Notes under the pieces: generated by a model
Told to the model about the DNA's origin: nothing
Database searches by the model: none
What the model saw: the letters and a program-made list of their open reading frames with translations, nothing else
Position numbers and translations under genes: made by a program
Part shown: one piece after another, positions 1-9,063 of the stretch
Position numbering within the stretch: the first letter of the stretch is position 1
How the letters are laid out: every line of letters begins with the position of its first letter
DNA from: Candidatus Paceibacterota bacterium
GTDB lineage: Bacteria; Verrucomicrobiota; Verrucomicrobiia; Limisphaerales; UBA8199
Reading direction: 5' to 3'
Length of the DNA stretch: 64,000 nucleotides
NCBI GenBank assembly: GCA_035452965.1
Contig: DAOTCE010000005.1
Location: forward strand, 1 to 64,000

Positions 1-57
1 AATCCAAGTGAATAATTACTATGAAAAAGTCCTTCTCAGCACAGAGAACTTCTGGAC

Positions 58-1323
58 TTGCGCGACCCGCTGGTGGACTTAAGACGGGGGCTCCGATCGC
101 CGAAACACCGGGCAGACCTGCCTTTCACCAAGGCCGTGACCGAGGCGATCGCCGGGCAGGAGGGGCTCGATGCGCACGGCTATCGCGGTTATCGCGGCGT
201 ATTGGTGGTGGGAGCGTGGAAGTGGCTGCCGGAGTTTGACATGGGCCTGGTCTCGGAAATTGACTTGGCTGAAGGACTTGCTCCCCTGCGCACGCTGCGG
301 TTCGCCTTTTGGGTGTTGTTTGGTCTATTGGCCGTTGGCTCGGTGGCTGTGTTCGTGTTGATGCGGGTCGCCAGGCGCTTCCACGAGAAGGCGCGCCAGG
401 CTTCTCTCGAAGCAAAGCAGCTTGGACAATACGCCTTGGACGACGAGATTGGCAGCGGGGCGTTCGGCACCGTGTTTCGCGGACACCACGCCCTCATGCG
501 CCGGCCCGTTGCCGTCAAGGTGCTCAACCCGCTGGCGGGCGACCGCGGCATCGCCCGATTCGAGCGCGAGGTCCAGATGACCTGCCAATTGACCCACCCT
601 AACACCATCGCGCTCTACGACTACGGGCGGACCGACGACGGGTTCTTTTATTACGCGATGGAATACTTGGACGGCTACAGCCTCGATCAACTGATTAAAA
701 AGCATGGCCCTCAACCGGAAGGTCGGGTCATCTCCATTCTCCAGCAGGTCTGCGCGTCGCTCGCGGAAGCGCACGCGCGCGGTTTGGTGCACCGTGACAT
801 CAAACCGCAGAACATCTTTCTCACCTGCCGCGGCGGCATCCCGGACTTCGTTAAAGTGCTCGACTTCGGCCTGGTCAAAGCCCTTGATACGAAAGAACAA
901 CTGGAGTTGACTGCCGCCAACGCCACGCTGGGCACCCCGCTCTACATGTCGCCCGAGGCGGTCAAGAGTCCCAATGCCGTGGATGCGCTGAGCGATATCT
1001 ACTCACTGGGCAGTGTCGGCTATGAGTTGCTGACCGGGGAAACCGTTTTCTGTGGTTTGAGTCTGGGGGAAGTGATGCTCAAGCAGGTCCGCGAGCAGCC
1101 AGAGCTTCCCTCTGCCCGCCTGAAACGGCCGGTGTCACCTGACCTCGAAACACTGCTGATGCGCTGCCTGGCTAAGGACCCTTCGGGCCGGCCCGCCAGC
1201 GCTGCTGCGCTTGGAGAGGCTCTCGGGCAGTGCACTTCCAAAAGCGATTGGACCCGCCGCGAGGCCCAGGAATGGTGGAGCAAGCAAAACGTCGCCAAGG
1301 GTTCGAAGACGCAAGTCCTGTGA
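58..1323 (+). CDS. Receptor-type Ser/Thr protein kinase, 5'-incomplete
   Basis: Membrane-anchored Hanks-type kinase that would phosphorylate Ser/Thr residues in response to an extracytoplasmic signal. Residues 1-75 resemble only the last part of a Cache sensor domain (GYRGYRGVLVVGAWKWLPE). A membrane helix spans about 81-103 and the kinase domain about 125-400: glycine loop GSGAFG at 132-137, Lys154 in VAVKVL, catalytic HRDIKPQN at 245-252, DFG at 269-271, then GTPLYMSPE. All catalytic residues are present. The start is unclear: the frame opens just after stops at 13 and 22, TTG at 58 is the first usable codon, and the family-like reading continues upstream to about 25. The sensor half is therefore missing or lies in another frame outside the window. 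The kinase assignment is firm; integrity is doubtful. Confidence 0.85.
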   Translation: MRDPLVDLRRGLRSPKHRADLPFTKAVTEAIAGQEGLDAHGYRGYRGVLVVGAWKWLPEFDMGLVSEIDLAEGLAPLRTLRFAFWVLFGLLAVGSVAVFVLMRVARRFHEKARQASLEAKQLGQYALDDEIGSGAFGTVFRGHHALMRRPVAVKVLNPLAGDRGIARFEREVQMTCQLTHPNTIALYDYGRTDDGFFYYAMEYLDGYSLDQLIKKHGPQPEGRVISILQQVCASLAEAHARGLVHRDIKPQNIFLTCRGGIPDFVKVLDFGLVKALDTKEQLELTAANATLGTPLYMSPEAVKSPNAVDALSDIYSLGSVGYELLTGETVFCGLSLGEVMLKQVREQPELPSARLKRPVSPDLETLLMRCLAKDPSGRPASAAALGEALGQCTSKSDWTRREAQEWWSKQNVAKGSKTQVL

Positions 1324-1389
1324 GAGCTTTCCTCAAGACCCACGCAGTGACAACCGGCGGCTGAAACCATAATATGCCGTAATTAGTGC

Positions 1390-2598
1390 TTGGGCAAGCG
1401 GCTGCGCTTGTGGCTAAATCTGGCCGTGCGGCGCCAATCCAAATACCATCTTCCAAAGTCACGAAAAAGGCCGCGCAAGGGTTTATACTGGCTGCTTGTG
1501 CTCATAGTCCTAATCGTGGGGGGTTGGCTTTGGTGGCACTCTGGCACGACCACCCCTCCGGCGCCAGAGCCAGAGGCTGCTCCCCCGCCACCGCCGACTC
1601 AGGAAGTAGCCCAACCCGAGCCGGCGCCCGCAATCGTGCAAACACAGGCGCCGCCTCCGATGGTGCCCGTGCCGGCCCCACGACCTGTCGCACGGACGAA
1701 TTCAGCACCCACTTCAGCACCCACATTTCCGGATATCTTCCCCCGGCCGGTTCGGAACGCGTTCGAGGCCCAACTGGCACTGGCTCGACTGGGCATCTCC
1801 TCTGGTTCCCTGGATGGACTCATCGGCCCGCAAACCCAGGCCGCCCTGCGCGCGTTTCAGCAAAAGGAAGGTTTGGCCGTCAGCGGCGTGCTGGATCTGG
1901 CCACCAAAGAGCGGCTCCTCCTTACCGCTCCGCCTTATACCAACTACGTTGTTACCAGTGGCGACCTGGCGCGACTGCAACCCTTGAGCGGCACCTGGCT
2001 CGGCAAATCCCGCCAAACGGCGCTCGACTTCGAGACGATCCTCGAACTGGTTGCCGAAAAGAGTCTCTCCCACCCCAACCTAATCCGCCGGCTCAACCCG
2101 TCTATTGATTGGAACCACCTCTTCGCGGGCACCACCCTGCAAATCCCGGACGTTGCCAGTCCGGAGCCTGGCGTCAAAGCCGCCTTTGCCACGATAAGCC
2201 TTTCCGGCAAGACCCTTCAAGCCTTTGACGCGAACAGCAATCTCATTGCGCACTTTCCATGCAGCATCGCGCAACGGGTCGAGAAACGGCCCGTGGGCGA
2301 ACTGCACGTGGCCGTGGTCGCCCCGAACCCGAACTATACCTTTGACCCGGATGTATTCCCGGAATCCGCCGAGGCGCGGCAGTTGAAGACAAAGCTGATC
2401 GTGCCGCCGGGGCCGAACAATCCCGTCGGCGTGGCGTGGATTGGCCTGGATAGGCCGGGCTACGGCATCCACGGGACGCCCGGCCCGGAGCAAGTGGGCC
2501 GCACAGAATCACACGGCTGTTTCCGGCTGGCAAATTGGAACGCCAAGTATCTGGTCCAGCTGGCTTGGGTCGGGATGTCCGTCTATGTGGAACCCTGA
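1390..2598 (+). CDS. L,D-transpeptidase with peptidoglycan-binding and LysM-like domains
   Basis: Predicted envelope enzyme that makes 3-3 peptidoglycan cross-links or attaches proteins to the wall. Order: basic N-terminus, one membrane helix (about 31-49), Pro/Ala/Glu-rich linker, a PG_binding_1 repeat (about 117-175, with LDGLIGPQTQAALRAFQ), a LysM-like segment (about 184-255), and a C-terminal YkuD domain (about 266-401). The catalytic signature is visible as HGTPGPE followed by SHGCFRL, with Cys377 as nucleophile. A stop lies six bases before the TTG at 1390, so that TTG is the earliest start in frame. It converges on the tricorn-like gene. Family assignment is secure; the choice between cross-linking and protein attachment is open. 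Confidence 0.9.
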   Translation: MGKRLRLWLNLAVRRQSKYHLPKSRKRPRKGLYWLLVLIVLIVGGWLWWHSGTTTPPAPEPEAAPPPPPTQEVAQPEPAPAIVQTQAPPPMVPVPAPRPVARTNSAPTSAPTFPDIFPRPVRNAFEAQLALARLGISSGSLDGLIGPQTQAALRAFQQKEGLAVSGVLDLATKERLLLTAPPYTNYVVTSGDLARLQPLSGTWLGKSRQTALDFETILELVAEKSLSHPNLIRRLNPSIDWNHLFAGTTLQIPDVASPEPGVKAAFATISLSGKTLQAFDANSNLIAHFPCSIAQRVEKRPVGELHVAVVAPNPNYTFDPDVFPESAEARQLKTKLIVPPGPNNPVGVAWIGLDRPGYGIHGTPGPEQVGRTESHGCFRLANWNAKYLVQLAWVGMSVYVEP

Positions 2599-2660
2599 TG
2601 CCTGACTCGCGGGCGTCGCCATTGGTTGACGCACTTCGCCGCTCCGTGAACGAAATCAGC

Positions 2661-2680
2661 GCCGCCCGACGTCGGCGGCG
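2661..2680. terminator. GC-rich stem between convergent genes, possible terminator
   Basis: Between the convergent transpeptidase and protease genes, gccgcccgac faces gtcggcggc, an inverted repeat with one bulged C around a GACGTC centre. There is no T-run, so it is not a canonical intrinsic terminator. Its core resembles the larger hairpin at 44003-44046, so it may instead be a member of a dispersed palindromic repeat family. Confidence 0.3.
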
Positions 2681-2708
2681 GGTGCGGATTGCCGGGATTC
2701 GCACCGGC

Positions 2709-5700
2709 TCATACCCCTGGGCGTTTAGGGTAGGGTGGCCGCTTGACCTCCGCCGGCGGGTGCTTTCTCAACTGCTTCATTACCTCGGCCACCGCCCGCT
2801 CAAGCTGCGGATCGGTGCCTTTGGCCATCGCCGCCGGGTCGTCCACGACCTCGATGTCCGGCTCCACCCCGTGCCCCTCGATGATCCACTGGGCGTTGGT
2901 GCTGTAGACTGCAAACGCCGGCACCGTCACGCCCCCGCCGTCCACCAGCTTCGGCGAGCCGGTGATGCCGATCAAACCGCCCCAGGTGCGCATGCCGATC
3001 AGCGGCCCCAGCTTGGATTGCTTGAAGTAGAAGGGCAAGCAATCCCCGCCCGACCCGCTCCAGCCGTTGATGAGCATCGCCTTGGGCCCGAGATGCGTGA
3101 CCGCCGGCGTCATCCAATCCCTCCCGTGGCGCACCGCCCAGTAATTGCGTAGCGGACGATTAAGCAGTTCGATGAACCGGTCCGGTATCTGGCCTCCGCT
3201 GTTGAACCGCTCGTCAATGACCAATCCGGGCTTCTTCACCTGCGCCCGTAACATCCGCACCAGTTCGTTCTGGCCGTTCTGACCCGTGTCCGGCACATAT
3301 GCGTAACCAACCTTGCCCCCGCTCAACTCCTCCACGCGCTTCCGGTTTTCCTCGATCCACGCCAGGTTGCGCAGGCGCTCTTCGCTCGCCAGCGTTTGCA
3401 CCAGCGCCTCGCGCGCCCCGGCTGGTTCCGGCGTGTCGTTCACCGTCAGCAGTACCGGCTTGTCCGCCAGCCCTTGGAACGCCGCCCACGGGTCCGCCTT
3501 CGCATCCAGCGGCTCCCCATTCACCGCCAGCAGGTAATCGCCCTCCTGAACGTTTGTCACCCCTGGTTGCAAGAGCGGCGACCGCGCTTCGCTGTCCCAC
3601 TCCGCCGCCCGCACAATGCGCTTGATCCGGTAGGCGCCGTTTTCCAGCGCGAAGTCGCACCCGAGATAACCCACGCCCACCGTTGGCCCCTTCTCGACGT
3701 CGCCGCCACTCCGGTAAGTGTGCGACGCGTTCAACTCCGCGATCAATTCCCCCAGAACGTAATTCACGTCCCACCGCGTCACCGCGTCCTCCAGCAGCCG
3801 GCCGTAACGCTCCCGCATCCCGGCCCAGTCCACCCCGTGCAGGCCCGGGTCGTAGAAATAATCCCGCTGCAGCCGCCACGCGTCGGTGAAAATCTGCCGC
3901 CACTCCGCCACCGGGTCCACCGGCGCCATGAACCCGCTCGTGTTGATCTTCTTCTCCAGCTTCTGCCCTTCCTTGGGCTCGATGATCGCGTAGTCGTTGT
4001 CCTTCCGCGCCAGCAGCTTCTCCCGGTTTGCGGATAGCTCAATGAAATCCGCGTCCGCCAGCACGGTCTTCTCCTCCCGCTTTTCCAGGTCGTAGAACAC
4101 CACCGGGTGCTTCTCCTCCCCCGAGCTGACCCGCGGCAGCCGCCGGAACAGCAGCTTGCCCGGCAGCGCCGCCAGGCTGTCATAGCGCCCGGCCTTGGGC
4201 GGCAAAACCACCACCCGCTCCTCAAACCCGGCGAGGTCAATCTCCACCGCCTTGGGCTTTTCCTCCTTCTTCTTCTCCTCCTTTTTCTTATCTGTCTGCT
4301 CCGTGTCCTTTGGCTTGTCGCCCTTGTCGTCCTCTTTCTTCTTTTCCTCCTCGTCTTTCTTGTCCTTGGCCTTGTCGCCCTCCATGTCGTTGCGCGGCGC
4401 CAATGGCGAGATCACCTCCTTGCGCAGCGGCACCGCCGCCAGCACCGCGGTGTTGGCGTAAATCCACGTCGGGTCCAGCTCGCTGTAACTCGGCACAAAT
4501 GTCCGCCCCGTCCGGAAAAAGAGGTATTTCCCGTCCGGGTCAAACACCGGCGACTCGTCGTTGTAGAAGCCCGAGGTGACCTGGTGCATTACGTTTGACC
4601 TGCAGTCGTAAAGGGCGATGGCCGAGTGGCCATTCTCCAGGTCCTGCGCCCAGGCGATCCAACGGCTGTCCGCCGACCAGCCCACCCGGAACCGGCTCAG
4701 CTCATCATGATACAACCACAATTGCCGCCCGATCACCGCGTTGGTCTTCGCCTCGAAGTCGAACAGGTTGATCCGCATCGCCTGGTCAATGAACGCAATC
4801 CGCTTGCTGTCGGGCGACCACTGCGGCCGGTAGCGGTAGCCCGGCCCCAGCTCGGTCAACGTCTGCTCGCCGAGTTCGTTCGTGCCGGGGCTCGTGGCTG
4901 CCCTGCGCACGGTCAGCTCATATTCCCCGGTGCGGTCGCTGAAATACGCGATCCACTTCCCGTCCGGCGACCACGCCGGGTGCCGCTCCGCCACGCCCGA
5001 GCTGCGCGTGAGGTTCAGCACCACCCCGTGTTCCGTCGGCGCCGAAAACACGTCCCCGCGCGCCTCGAACAGCGCCCGCTTCCCGCCCGGCGAGATCGTC
5101 GTGCTGAAGAGGTGGTTGGACACGTTCTCCGAGTGCGGCTTGAGCGTCGCCCGATCCGTCACCACCCGGATTTCCACCTCCCGGTATTTCTCCGTCTCCA
5201 GGTCCAGCAAATGGAGCCGCCCCGCGTTCTCGAACACGATGTCCCCCGGCCCGATGCTCGGGAAGTGCACGTCGAACTCCTTGAAGAACGTCACCTGCCG
5301 GAACTTGTTCCGCTTCAGGTCGCACGCCCAGAGGTTCGCCCGCTGGTGCTCGTCCCGGTCCGACAGGAAATACAACGTTTCCCCGTGCCACATCGGCGTC
5401 GAATCCGCCGCCGCCGACTCCGTCAGGTTCCGCGCCGTCAGGTCTTCCAGGTCGAACAGCCAGATGTCCGGGTTCATGCCGCCCCGGTAACGCTTCCAGG
5501 TCCGGAAATCCACGCTGATCGGCACATACGCCAGCGTCTTGCCGTCCGGTGAGATCGCCCCGAACTCGCCATAAGGCACCGGCAGTTTCTCCGGCAGCCC
5601 GCCCTCGGCCCGCACCTGGTAAAGCTGGTTGAACCGGTTCTTCGGGCTGGTCATCGAAGTCGCGTAAAGCAGCCAATTTCCCTCCGGATACCAACCCAGA

Positions 5701-6071
5701 ATCCGGTCCGGCGCCCCGTGATGCGTCACCCGCTGCGGCAGCCCGCCCGCCACCGGCACCACGTAAATGTCCTCGTTCCCGTCGTAGGCCCCCGTGAACG
5801 CCAGCAGCGACCCGTCCGGCGAGAACCGCGGAAACGACTCCTCCCCCTTCGGCGAACTCAGCCGCACCGCCACGCCTCCCGCCCTCTCCACCAGCCAGAT
5901 GTCCCCCGCATACACGAACGCGATCTGCGTCGCCGACACCGCCGGCTGCCGCATCATGCGCGCGTCAATGCGCGCGGAGACAACTGGCTGCGCCCGCGCT
6001 GTCGTCGCCAACAGCCCGGCGGCAAGTGCAACAGCCAGCAGAAAGGGATGATACGATATTCGGCGGTTCAT
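2709..6071 (-). CDS. Tricorn-like protease with S41 catalytic domain, exported
   Basis: Large serine protease of the tricorn/S41 group that would cut oligopeptides, probably in the periplasm. The start at 6071 gives a clear signal peptide (MNRRISYHPFLLAVALAAGLLA...ARAQ) and a 1120-residue protein. Residues about 30-560 carry WD40/PD40-like propeller repeats (FSPDGSLLAFTG, WSPDGKWIAYFSDR). A Lys/Glu/Asp-rich low-complexity linker follows at about 560-615. The C-terminal half has the tricorn core, PDZ and S41 domains: Ser783-His784 in NASHTYRSGGD and a nucleophile Ser1007 in WSGSGGD, the positions expected for the catalytic His and Ser. Family members normally form large homo-oligomers; nothing here shows the substrate. 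The gene is monocistronic, and an upstream in-frame ATG at 6185 is less likely because it would bury the signal peptide. Confidence 0.9.
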   Translation of the reverse strand: MNRRISYHPFLLAVALAAGLLATTARAQPVVSARIDARMMRQPAVSATQIAFVYAGDIWLVERAGGVAVRLSSPKGEESFPRFSPDGSLLAFTGAYDGNEDIYVVPVAGGLPQRVTHHGAPDRILGWYPEGNWLLYATSMTSPKNRFNQLYQVRAEGGLPEKLPVPYGEFGAISPDGKTLAYVPISVDFRTWKRYRGGMNPDIWLFDLEDLTARNLTESAAADSTPMWHGETLYFLSDRDEHQRANLWACDLKRNKFRQVTFFKEFDVHFPSIGPGDIVFENAGRLHLLDLETEKYREVEIRVVTDRATLKPHSENVSNHLFSTTISPGGKRALFEARGDVFSAPTEHGVVLNLTRSSGVAERHPAWSPDGKWIAYFSDRTGEYELTVRRAATSPGTNELGEQTLTELGPGYRYRPQWSPDSKRIAFIDQAMRINLFDFEAKTNAVIGRQLWLYHDELSRFRVGWSADSRWIAWAQDLENGHSAIALYDCRSNVMHQVTSGFYNDESPVFDPDGKYLFFRTGRTFVPSYSELDPTWIYANTAVLAAVPLRKEVISPLAPRNDMEGDKAKDKKDEEEKKKEDDKGDKPKDTEQTDKKKEEKKKEEKPKAVEIDLAGFEERVVVLPPKAGRYDSLAALPGKLLFRRLPRVSSGEEKHPVVFYDLEKREEKTVLADADFIELSANREKLLARKDNDYAIIEPKEGQKLEKKINTSGFMAPVDPVAEWRQIFTDAWRLQRDYFYDPGLHGVDWAGMRERYGRLLEDAVTRWDVNYVLGELIAELNASHTYRSGGDVEKGPTVGVGYLGCDFALENGAYRIKRIVRAAEWDSEARSPLLQPGVTNVQEGDYLLAVNGEPLDAKADPWAAFQGLADKPVLLTVNDTPEPAGAREALVQTLASEERLRNLAWIEENRKRVEELSGGKVGYAYVPDTGQNGQNELVRMLRAQVKKPGLVIDERFNSGGQIPDRFIELLNRPLRNYWAVRHGRDWMTPAVTHLGPKAMLINGWSGSGGDCLPFYFKQSKLGPLIGMRTWGGLIGITGSPKLVDGGGVTVPAFAVYSTNAQWIIEGHGVEPDIEVVDDPAAMAKGTDPQLERAVAEVMKQLRKHPPAEVKRPPYPKRPGV

Positions 6072-6171
6072 GCCGGCATCCTGCACCATCCTTGCTCGTG
6101 AGTCCACCCCGTTGGGAGCCGAACGCCCGTTGTGCTTGTCACCGGTCGAAGCTGCGGTTAATAGATGTGGC

Positions 6172-7380
6172 ATGAGCCGCATCACACGACGAACCTTCCT
6201 TCACCAAAGTCTCGCCGCCGCCGCACTGGTCACCTCAACACCGCGCATGCTTCGCGCAGCTGGCGCTGTAGCCAGCGCCGCTATCCCCGAGCCCTGCGCG
6301 TCCACCGCGTGGCAGAAGCGTGGCGTTGTCTTGGCGCCTGCAGAGGATTGGGAAGGCGGCCACATCCAGAACTTTACCTGTCCGGCCGAACCGCTCGCCG
6401 GAGACCGCTGGCGCCTGTGGTACTCCGCCTGCGGCAAGAAGTATCTGATCGCTTACGCGGAAGGCACGGCTGGCGGTCCCTTCAAAAAGTTCCCTGCCCG
6501 GTGCACACCCGGCGAGCCCGGTGAAGGTCCATTCACTATCGGCCATCTGCCCGACAAATGGAGTCCGGTGCAAGTCGTCCACATCCACCTCCGCAACGGT
6601 CGGCATCGCATCTACTTCTGGGCGCACGGTCCCGGCATTGCTCGCTTCCTCGCTGCGGATAGTGACGACGGCAAACGCTACACCGTTATCGATCCCCATC
6701 GGCCTGTGCTCTATCACCCCTCCGACCGTGCCGCCCACAGCATCCCTTCGCCGGATGGCACCTTAATCCACAAGAACCCCAGCCCCGCCCGGCCCGCCAA
6801 TGAGCCCCTCGCTCTGTCGCGCCTCATTTCTAATGACGCTACCAACATCTACCAACTCCCCGACGGATCTTTCGAGATGTACAGTGTCGCCCTCCTCTCC
6901 GTCCCCAGGGACGATCCTGCTTACATGCCTCACGACAACGCCCCCGGTCTCCTCCGCGTCATAGACCGCTACACCTCCCCCGACGGCCTCCACTTCGAGG
7001 ACCGCAAACGCGTCATCCAGCGTGATGCCCGCGATCCGGTCGACCAGCAGTTTTACTACCTCGCTTCCACCCTCACTCCAAAGGGCCGGGTTGGCATGTT
7101 GGGCCACTATCGTTGCCAGGCCCAGACGATGGACTTGGAATGGTGCTTCTCCCCCGATGGCGCCACCTGGCATCGCCCCCGCCGCACCGCCTGGCTGCCT
7201 CGTGGTGACGAAAAACAACCCGACTCCTACGGCATCTACAGCGGCGGTTTCCTCGTCCAGCGCGACCGCCGCTGGCACCTGTTCTACACCGCCGTGAACA
7301 GCGCCCACAACCATAAGCATTCACACGGCCAGCCGCGCACCGTGATCATGCTCGCCACCACCGGCTCCCTTTGGGCCTAA
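6172..7380 (+). CDS. Tat-exported protein with glycosidase-like beta-propeller features
   Basis: Secreted protein of unknown function, 402 residues from the ATG at 6172. The N-terminus has a twin-arginine signal (RRTFLHQSLAAAALV), implying export in folded form. The rest is rich in short WxLWYS, RIYFW and SPDG-type blades that recall five-bladed propeller sugar hydrolases of the GH43/GH32 fold, but I cannot assign a family or name catalytic acids with confidence. It starts about 100 bases from the divergent tricorn-like gene, so the two may share a promoter region. It could be a glycosidase or a non-catalytic carbohydrate-binding propeller. Confidence 0.65.
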   Translation: MSRITRRTFLHQSLAAAALVTSTPRMLRAAGAVASAAIPEPCASTAWQKRGVVLAPAEDWEGGHIQNFTCPAEPLAGDRWRLWYSACGKKYLIAYAEGTAGGPFKKFPARCTPGEPGEGPFTIGHLPDKWSPVQVVHIHLRNGRHRIYFWAHGPGIARFLAADSDDGKRYTVIDPHRPVLYHPSDRAAHSIPSPDGTLIHKNPSPARPANEPLALSRLISNDATNIYQLPDGSFEMYSVALLSVPRDDPAYMPHDNAPGLLRVIDRYTSPDGLHFEDRKRVIQRDARDPVDQQFYYLASTLTPKGRVGMLGHYRCQAQTMDLEWCFSPDGATWHRPRRTAWLPRGDEKQPDSYGIYSGGFLVQRDRRWHLFYTAVNSAHNHKHSHGQPRTVIMLATTGSLWA

Positions 7381-7418
7381 CGGGGATGGTTCATACTCGC
7401 GAGAGCGGAGCGCGGGTT

Positions 7419-7460
7419 TTAGTCCGCAGCAACTGTCGAATGCCTGTGACTGCGGACTGA
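7419..7460. repeat. Hairpin element between convergent genes
   Basis: ttagtccgcag (7419-7429) pairs with ctgcggactga (7450-7460), an 11-bp stem with one G.T pair and a 20-base loop. It lies in the 120-bp gap between two convergent genes. It could stop transcription from either side or be a dispersed repeat; no T-run follows. Confidence 0.45.
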
Positions 7461-7499
7461 AGTCCGTGCCCCGCCGCCACCGGCCTAGCGCCCCGGACC

Positions 7500-7955
7500 C
7501 TACCGCACTTGTGCGGTCTGGGCGCTGCCCAAGGCCTTGCGGAGAATCCTCTCCGCCGCCAGTTCATTGTCGGTGCGCTCCTCACCCGAGCCGGCGCCCT
7601 CTGCCCGGGCAAACCCCGGCCACGTCAGCGCGATTCTACGGAACGCTTCCGCTGCATTCATCCGGGTCTGCGCGTCCGCCGAGGTCAGTTCCTCACTCGC
7701 CCGCAGGATGCTCTGGCAAAAGAGCGCCTCCAGCTCCCGCGCCGCTCCCTGCACGTCCCCGCCGCGCATTGATTTGAGCGCCGTGTTCAGCTTTTGGCCC
7801 AGAAACAGACGTTCCAACATCACCGAGTTCGCCTCGTGCGCCCGGGTCTCGCGCTCCGCCTCGAAATACGCTCTCCCGGCCATCAGGCCGCCGGTCAGCA
7901 CCGCAATCCCCACAAAAGGGATCACCCAATCCATCGTCATGCATTTTGTCTTCAT
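7500..7955 (-). CDS. Small single-pass membrane protein, paralogue A
   Basis: Unrecognised 151-residue protein from the ATG at 7955 (an ATG at 7970 is also possible). It has a short basic N-terminus, one membrane helix (WVIPFVGIAVLTGGLMAG), then a mostly helical soluble part. It is clearly related to the protein encoded at 8284-8739: same length, same helix position, shared LKS-x-x-x-GDV-x-GA-x-R-x-L core and near-identical end (ILRKALGSAQTAQVR against ILSKALANIHTAQAR). The single Cys in LFCQSIL is also conserved. The pair probably arose by tandem duplication. No function can be inferred beyond inner-membrane location. Confidence 0.7.
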   Translation of the reverse strand: MKTKCMTMDWVIPFVGIAVLTGGLMAGRAYFEAERETRAHEANSVMLERLFLGQKLNTALKSMRGGDVQGAARELEALFCQSILRASEELTSADAQTRMNAAEAFRRIALTWPGFARAEGAGSGEERTDNELAAERILRKALGSAQTAQVR

Positions 7956-8283
7956 TGTTTTCTTGGGCACGTTGGTGCGGCCCTTTGCTTTGACGAAACC
8001 CGAAACACTGCCGCCACGGCAGGTTCACGCCTTCGCGAATTGCCTTTAAGACCGCATGTGCCCTCTCCCTATCCGACACCTGGCTTCGACTCTTTCTTAG
8101 GAAGTAATCGCTGACGGTAACACCCGATCTCGGGCGCGGCTTCCATTATGCGGCAAGCCAGCGCCCGGTGGCGGCAGCCGGCGGCGCGCAGCACGTTGCT
8201 CTGCCACCCACCGGGTGCCAACCCGTCGCCCGTCGATACTACCCGCCGCGCTCCGCTCTTAGCGGCCCTCCACTCCACCCCAC
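7956..8283. other. Intergenic region between the two paralogues
   Basis: About 330 bases with no convincing gene. It has a small perfect hairpin, ctgccg/cggcag with a 3-base loop, at 8008-8022, and some GC-rich short repeats around 8170-8230. It presumably holds the promoter of the downstream minus-strand gene; no clear -35/-10 pair was seen. Confidence 0.4.
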
Positions 8284-8739
8284 TTACCTTGCCTGCGCGG
8301 TATGAATGTTCGCCAGCGCCTTGCTGAGGATCCTCTCCGCCGCAGCCTGGTCCTCGGTGGATATCGGGTTCGACCCGGTGGCCTCTGCCCCGGCAGTCTT
8401 TGGCCGCGTCAGAGCGATCCGGATAAAATTGTCCTCCACATATGTCCGGGTCCGCACATCGGTGGATTCCAGATCAGCGTTTAACTTGAGGATGTTCTCA
8501 CACAACAGCACGTCCAAGCGCCGCGTGGCCCCCTCCACGTCTCCGTCATGAATTGACTTCAGTGCCGCACAGACCGTCTGGTCCTGAGACAAACGATCTA
8601 GTGTCTGCATGAGCGCCTCGTTTGCCCTAACCTTGCGCTCCAGGTCGAGGTATGTTGTCGTCGCCATCAAACTGCCGGCAACCACCGCAGCCCCCAGCAC
8701 AGGGGCCAACCACTCTGTCTTCAAGTAACTTATCTTCAT
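8284..8739 (-). CDS. Small single-pass membrane protein, paralogue B
   Basis: Unrecognised 151-residue protein when started at the ATG at 8739, which places the membrane helix (WLAPVLGAAVVAGSLMA) near the N-terminus as in its neighbour. A longer start at 8817 adds 26 residues without matching the paralogue and is disfavoured. It shares with 7500-7955 the motif ALKS-x-x-x-GDVEGA-x-R, the LLCENIL Cys segment and the C-terminal ILSKALANIHTAQAR. Both lie on the minus strand, 328 bases apart. Function unknown; a membrane-tethered helical scaffold or regulator is possible but speculative. Confidence 0.7.
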   Translation of the reverse strand: MKISYLKTEWLAPVLGAAVVAGSLMATTTYLDLERKVRANEALMQTLDRLSQDQTVCAALKSIHDGDVEGATRRLDVLLCENILKLNADLESTDVRTRTYVEDNFIRIALTRPKTAGAEATGSNPISTEDQAAAERILSKALANIHTAQAR

Positions 8740-9063
8740 ATGGCTAACTGTTGGCCGATCCTGGACCACCACTAATTCGGCATTGTCACCGTTATGCAAA
8801 ATCGAACGCCGGCCCATTCGCCCAGCTGCAGACTGCCTTCACCTACTTCTTAAGCAAAACGAGGCAAAAGTTACGGATATAGGTGTACCCCACATTGATC
8901 TGCCACGGGGTGGGAGTAGATTCAGCCACCGGAACCAAGGGGCGGGGAGAAGTTTTGGTGTCCCTTGGGATCCATGAAGTCTATACCCCGTCTCGATTCC
9001 GAACCGCCCTGGCGGGACAGGGCAACTCCACTCAGGTCGCCTTCGGCGGTAGGTCTTCAGATA
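8740..9063. other. Intergenic region, nothing recognised
   Basis: About 320 bases between two minus-strand genes. I see no gene, tRNA or strong inverted repeat. It should contain the promoter for the 8284-8739 gene, but no consensus stands out. Confidence 0.35.

Noticed and set aside
4107..4598. Long plus-strand frame rich in Leu and Phe opposite the protease linker
   Set aside because: It is the antisense of the Lys/Glu-rich linker codons; its hydrophobic runs come from ctt/ctc repeats.
8069..8278. 69-residue minus-strand frame between the paralogous membrane proteins
   Set aside because: Composition is noise-like and the paralogue structure leaves no counterpart for it.
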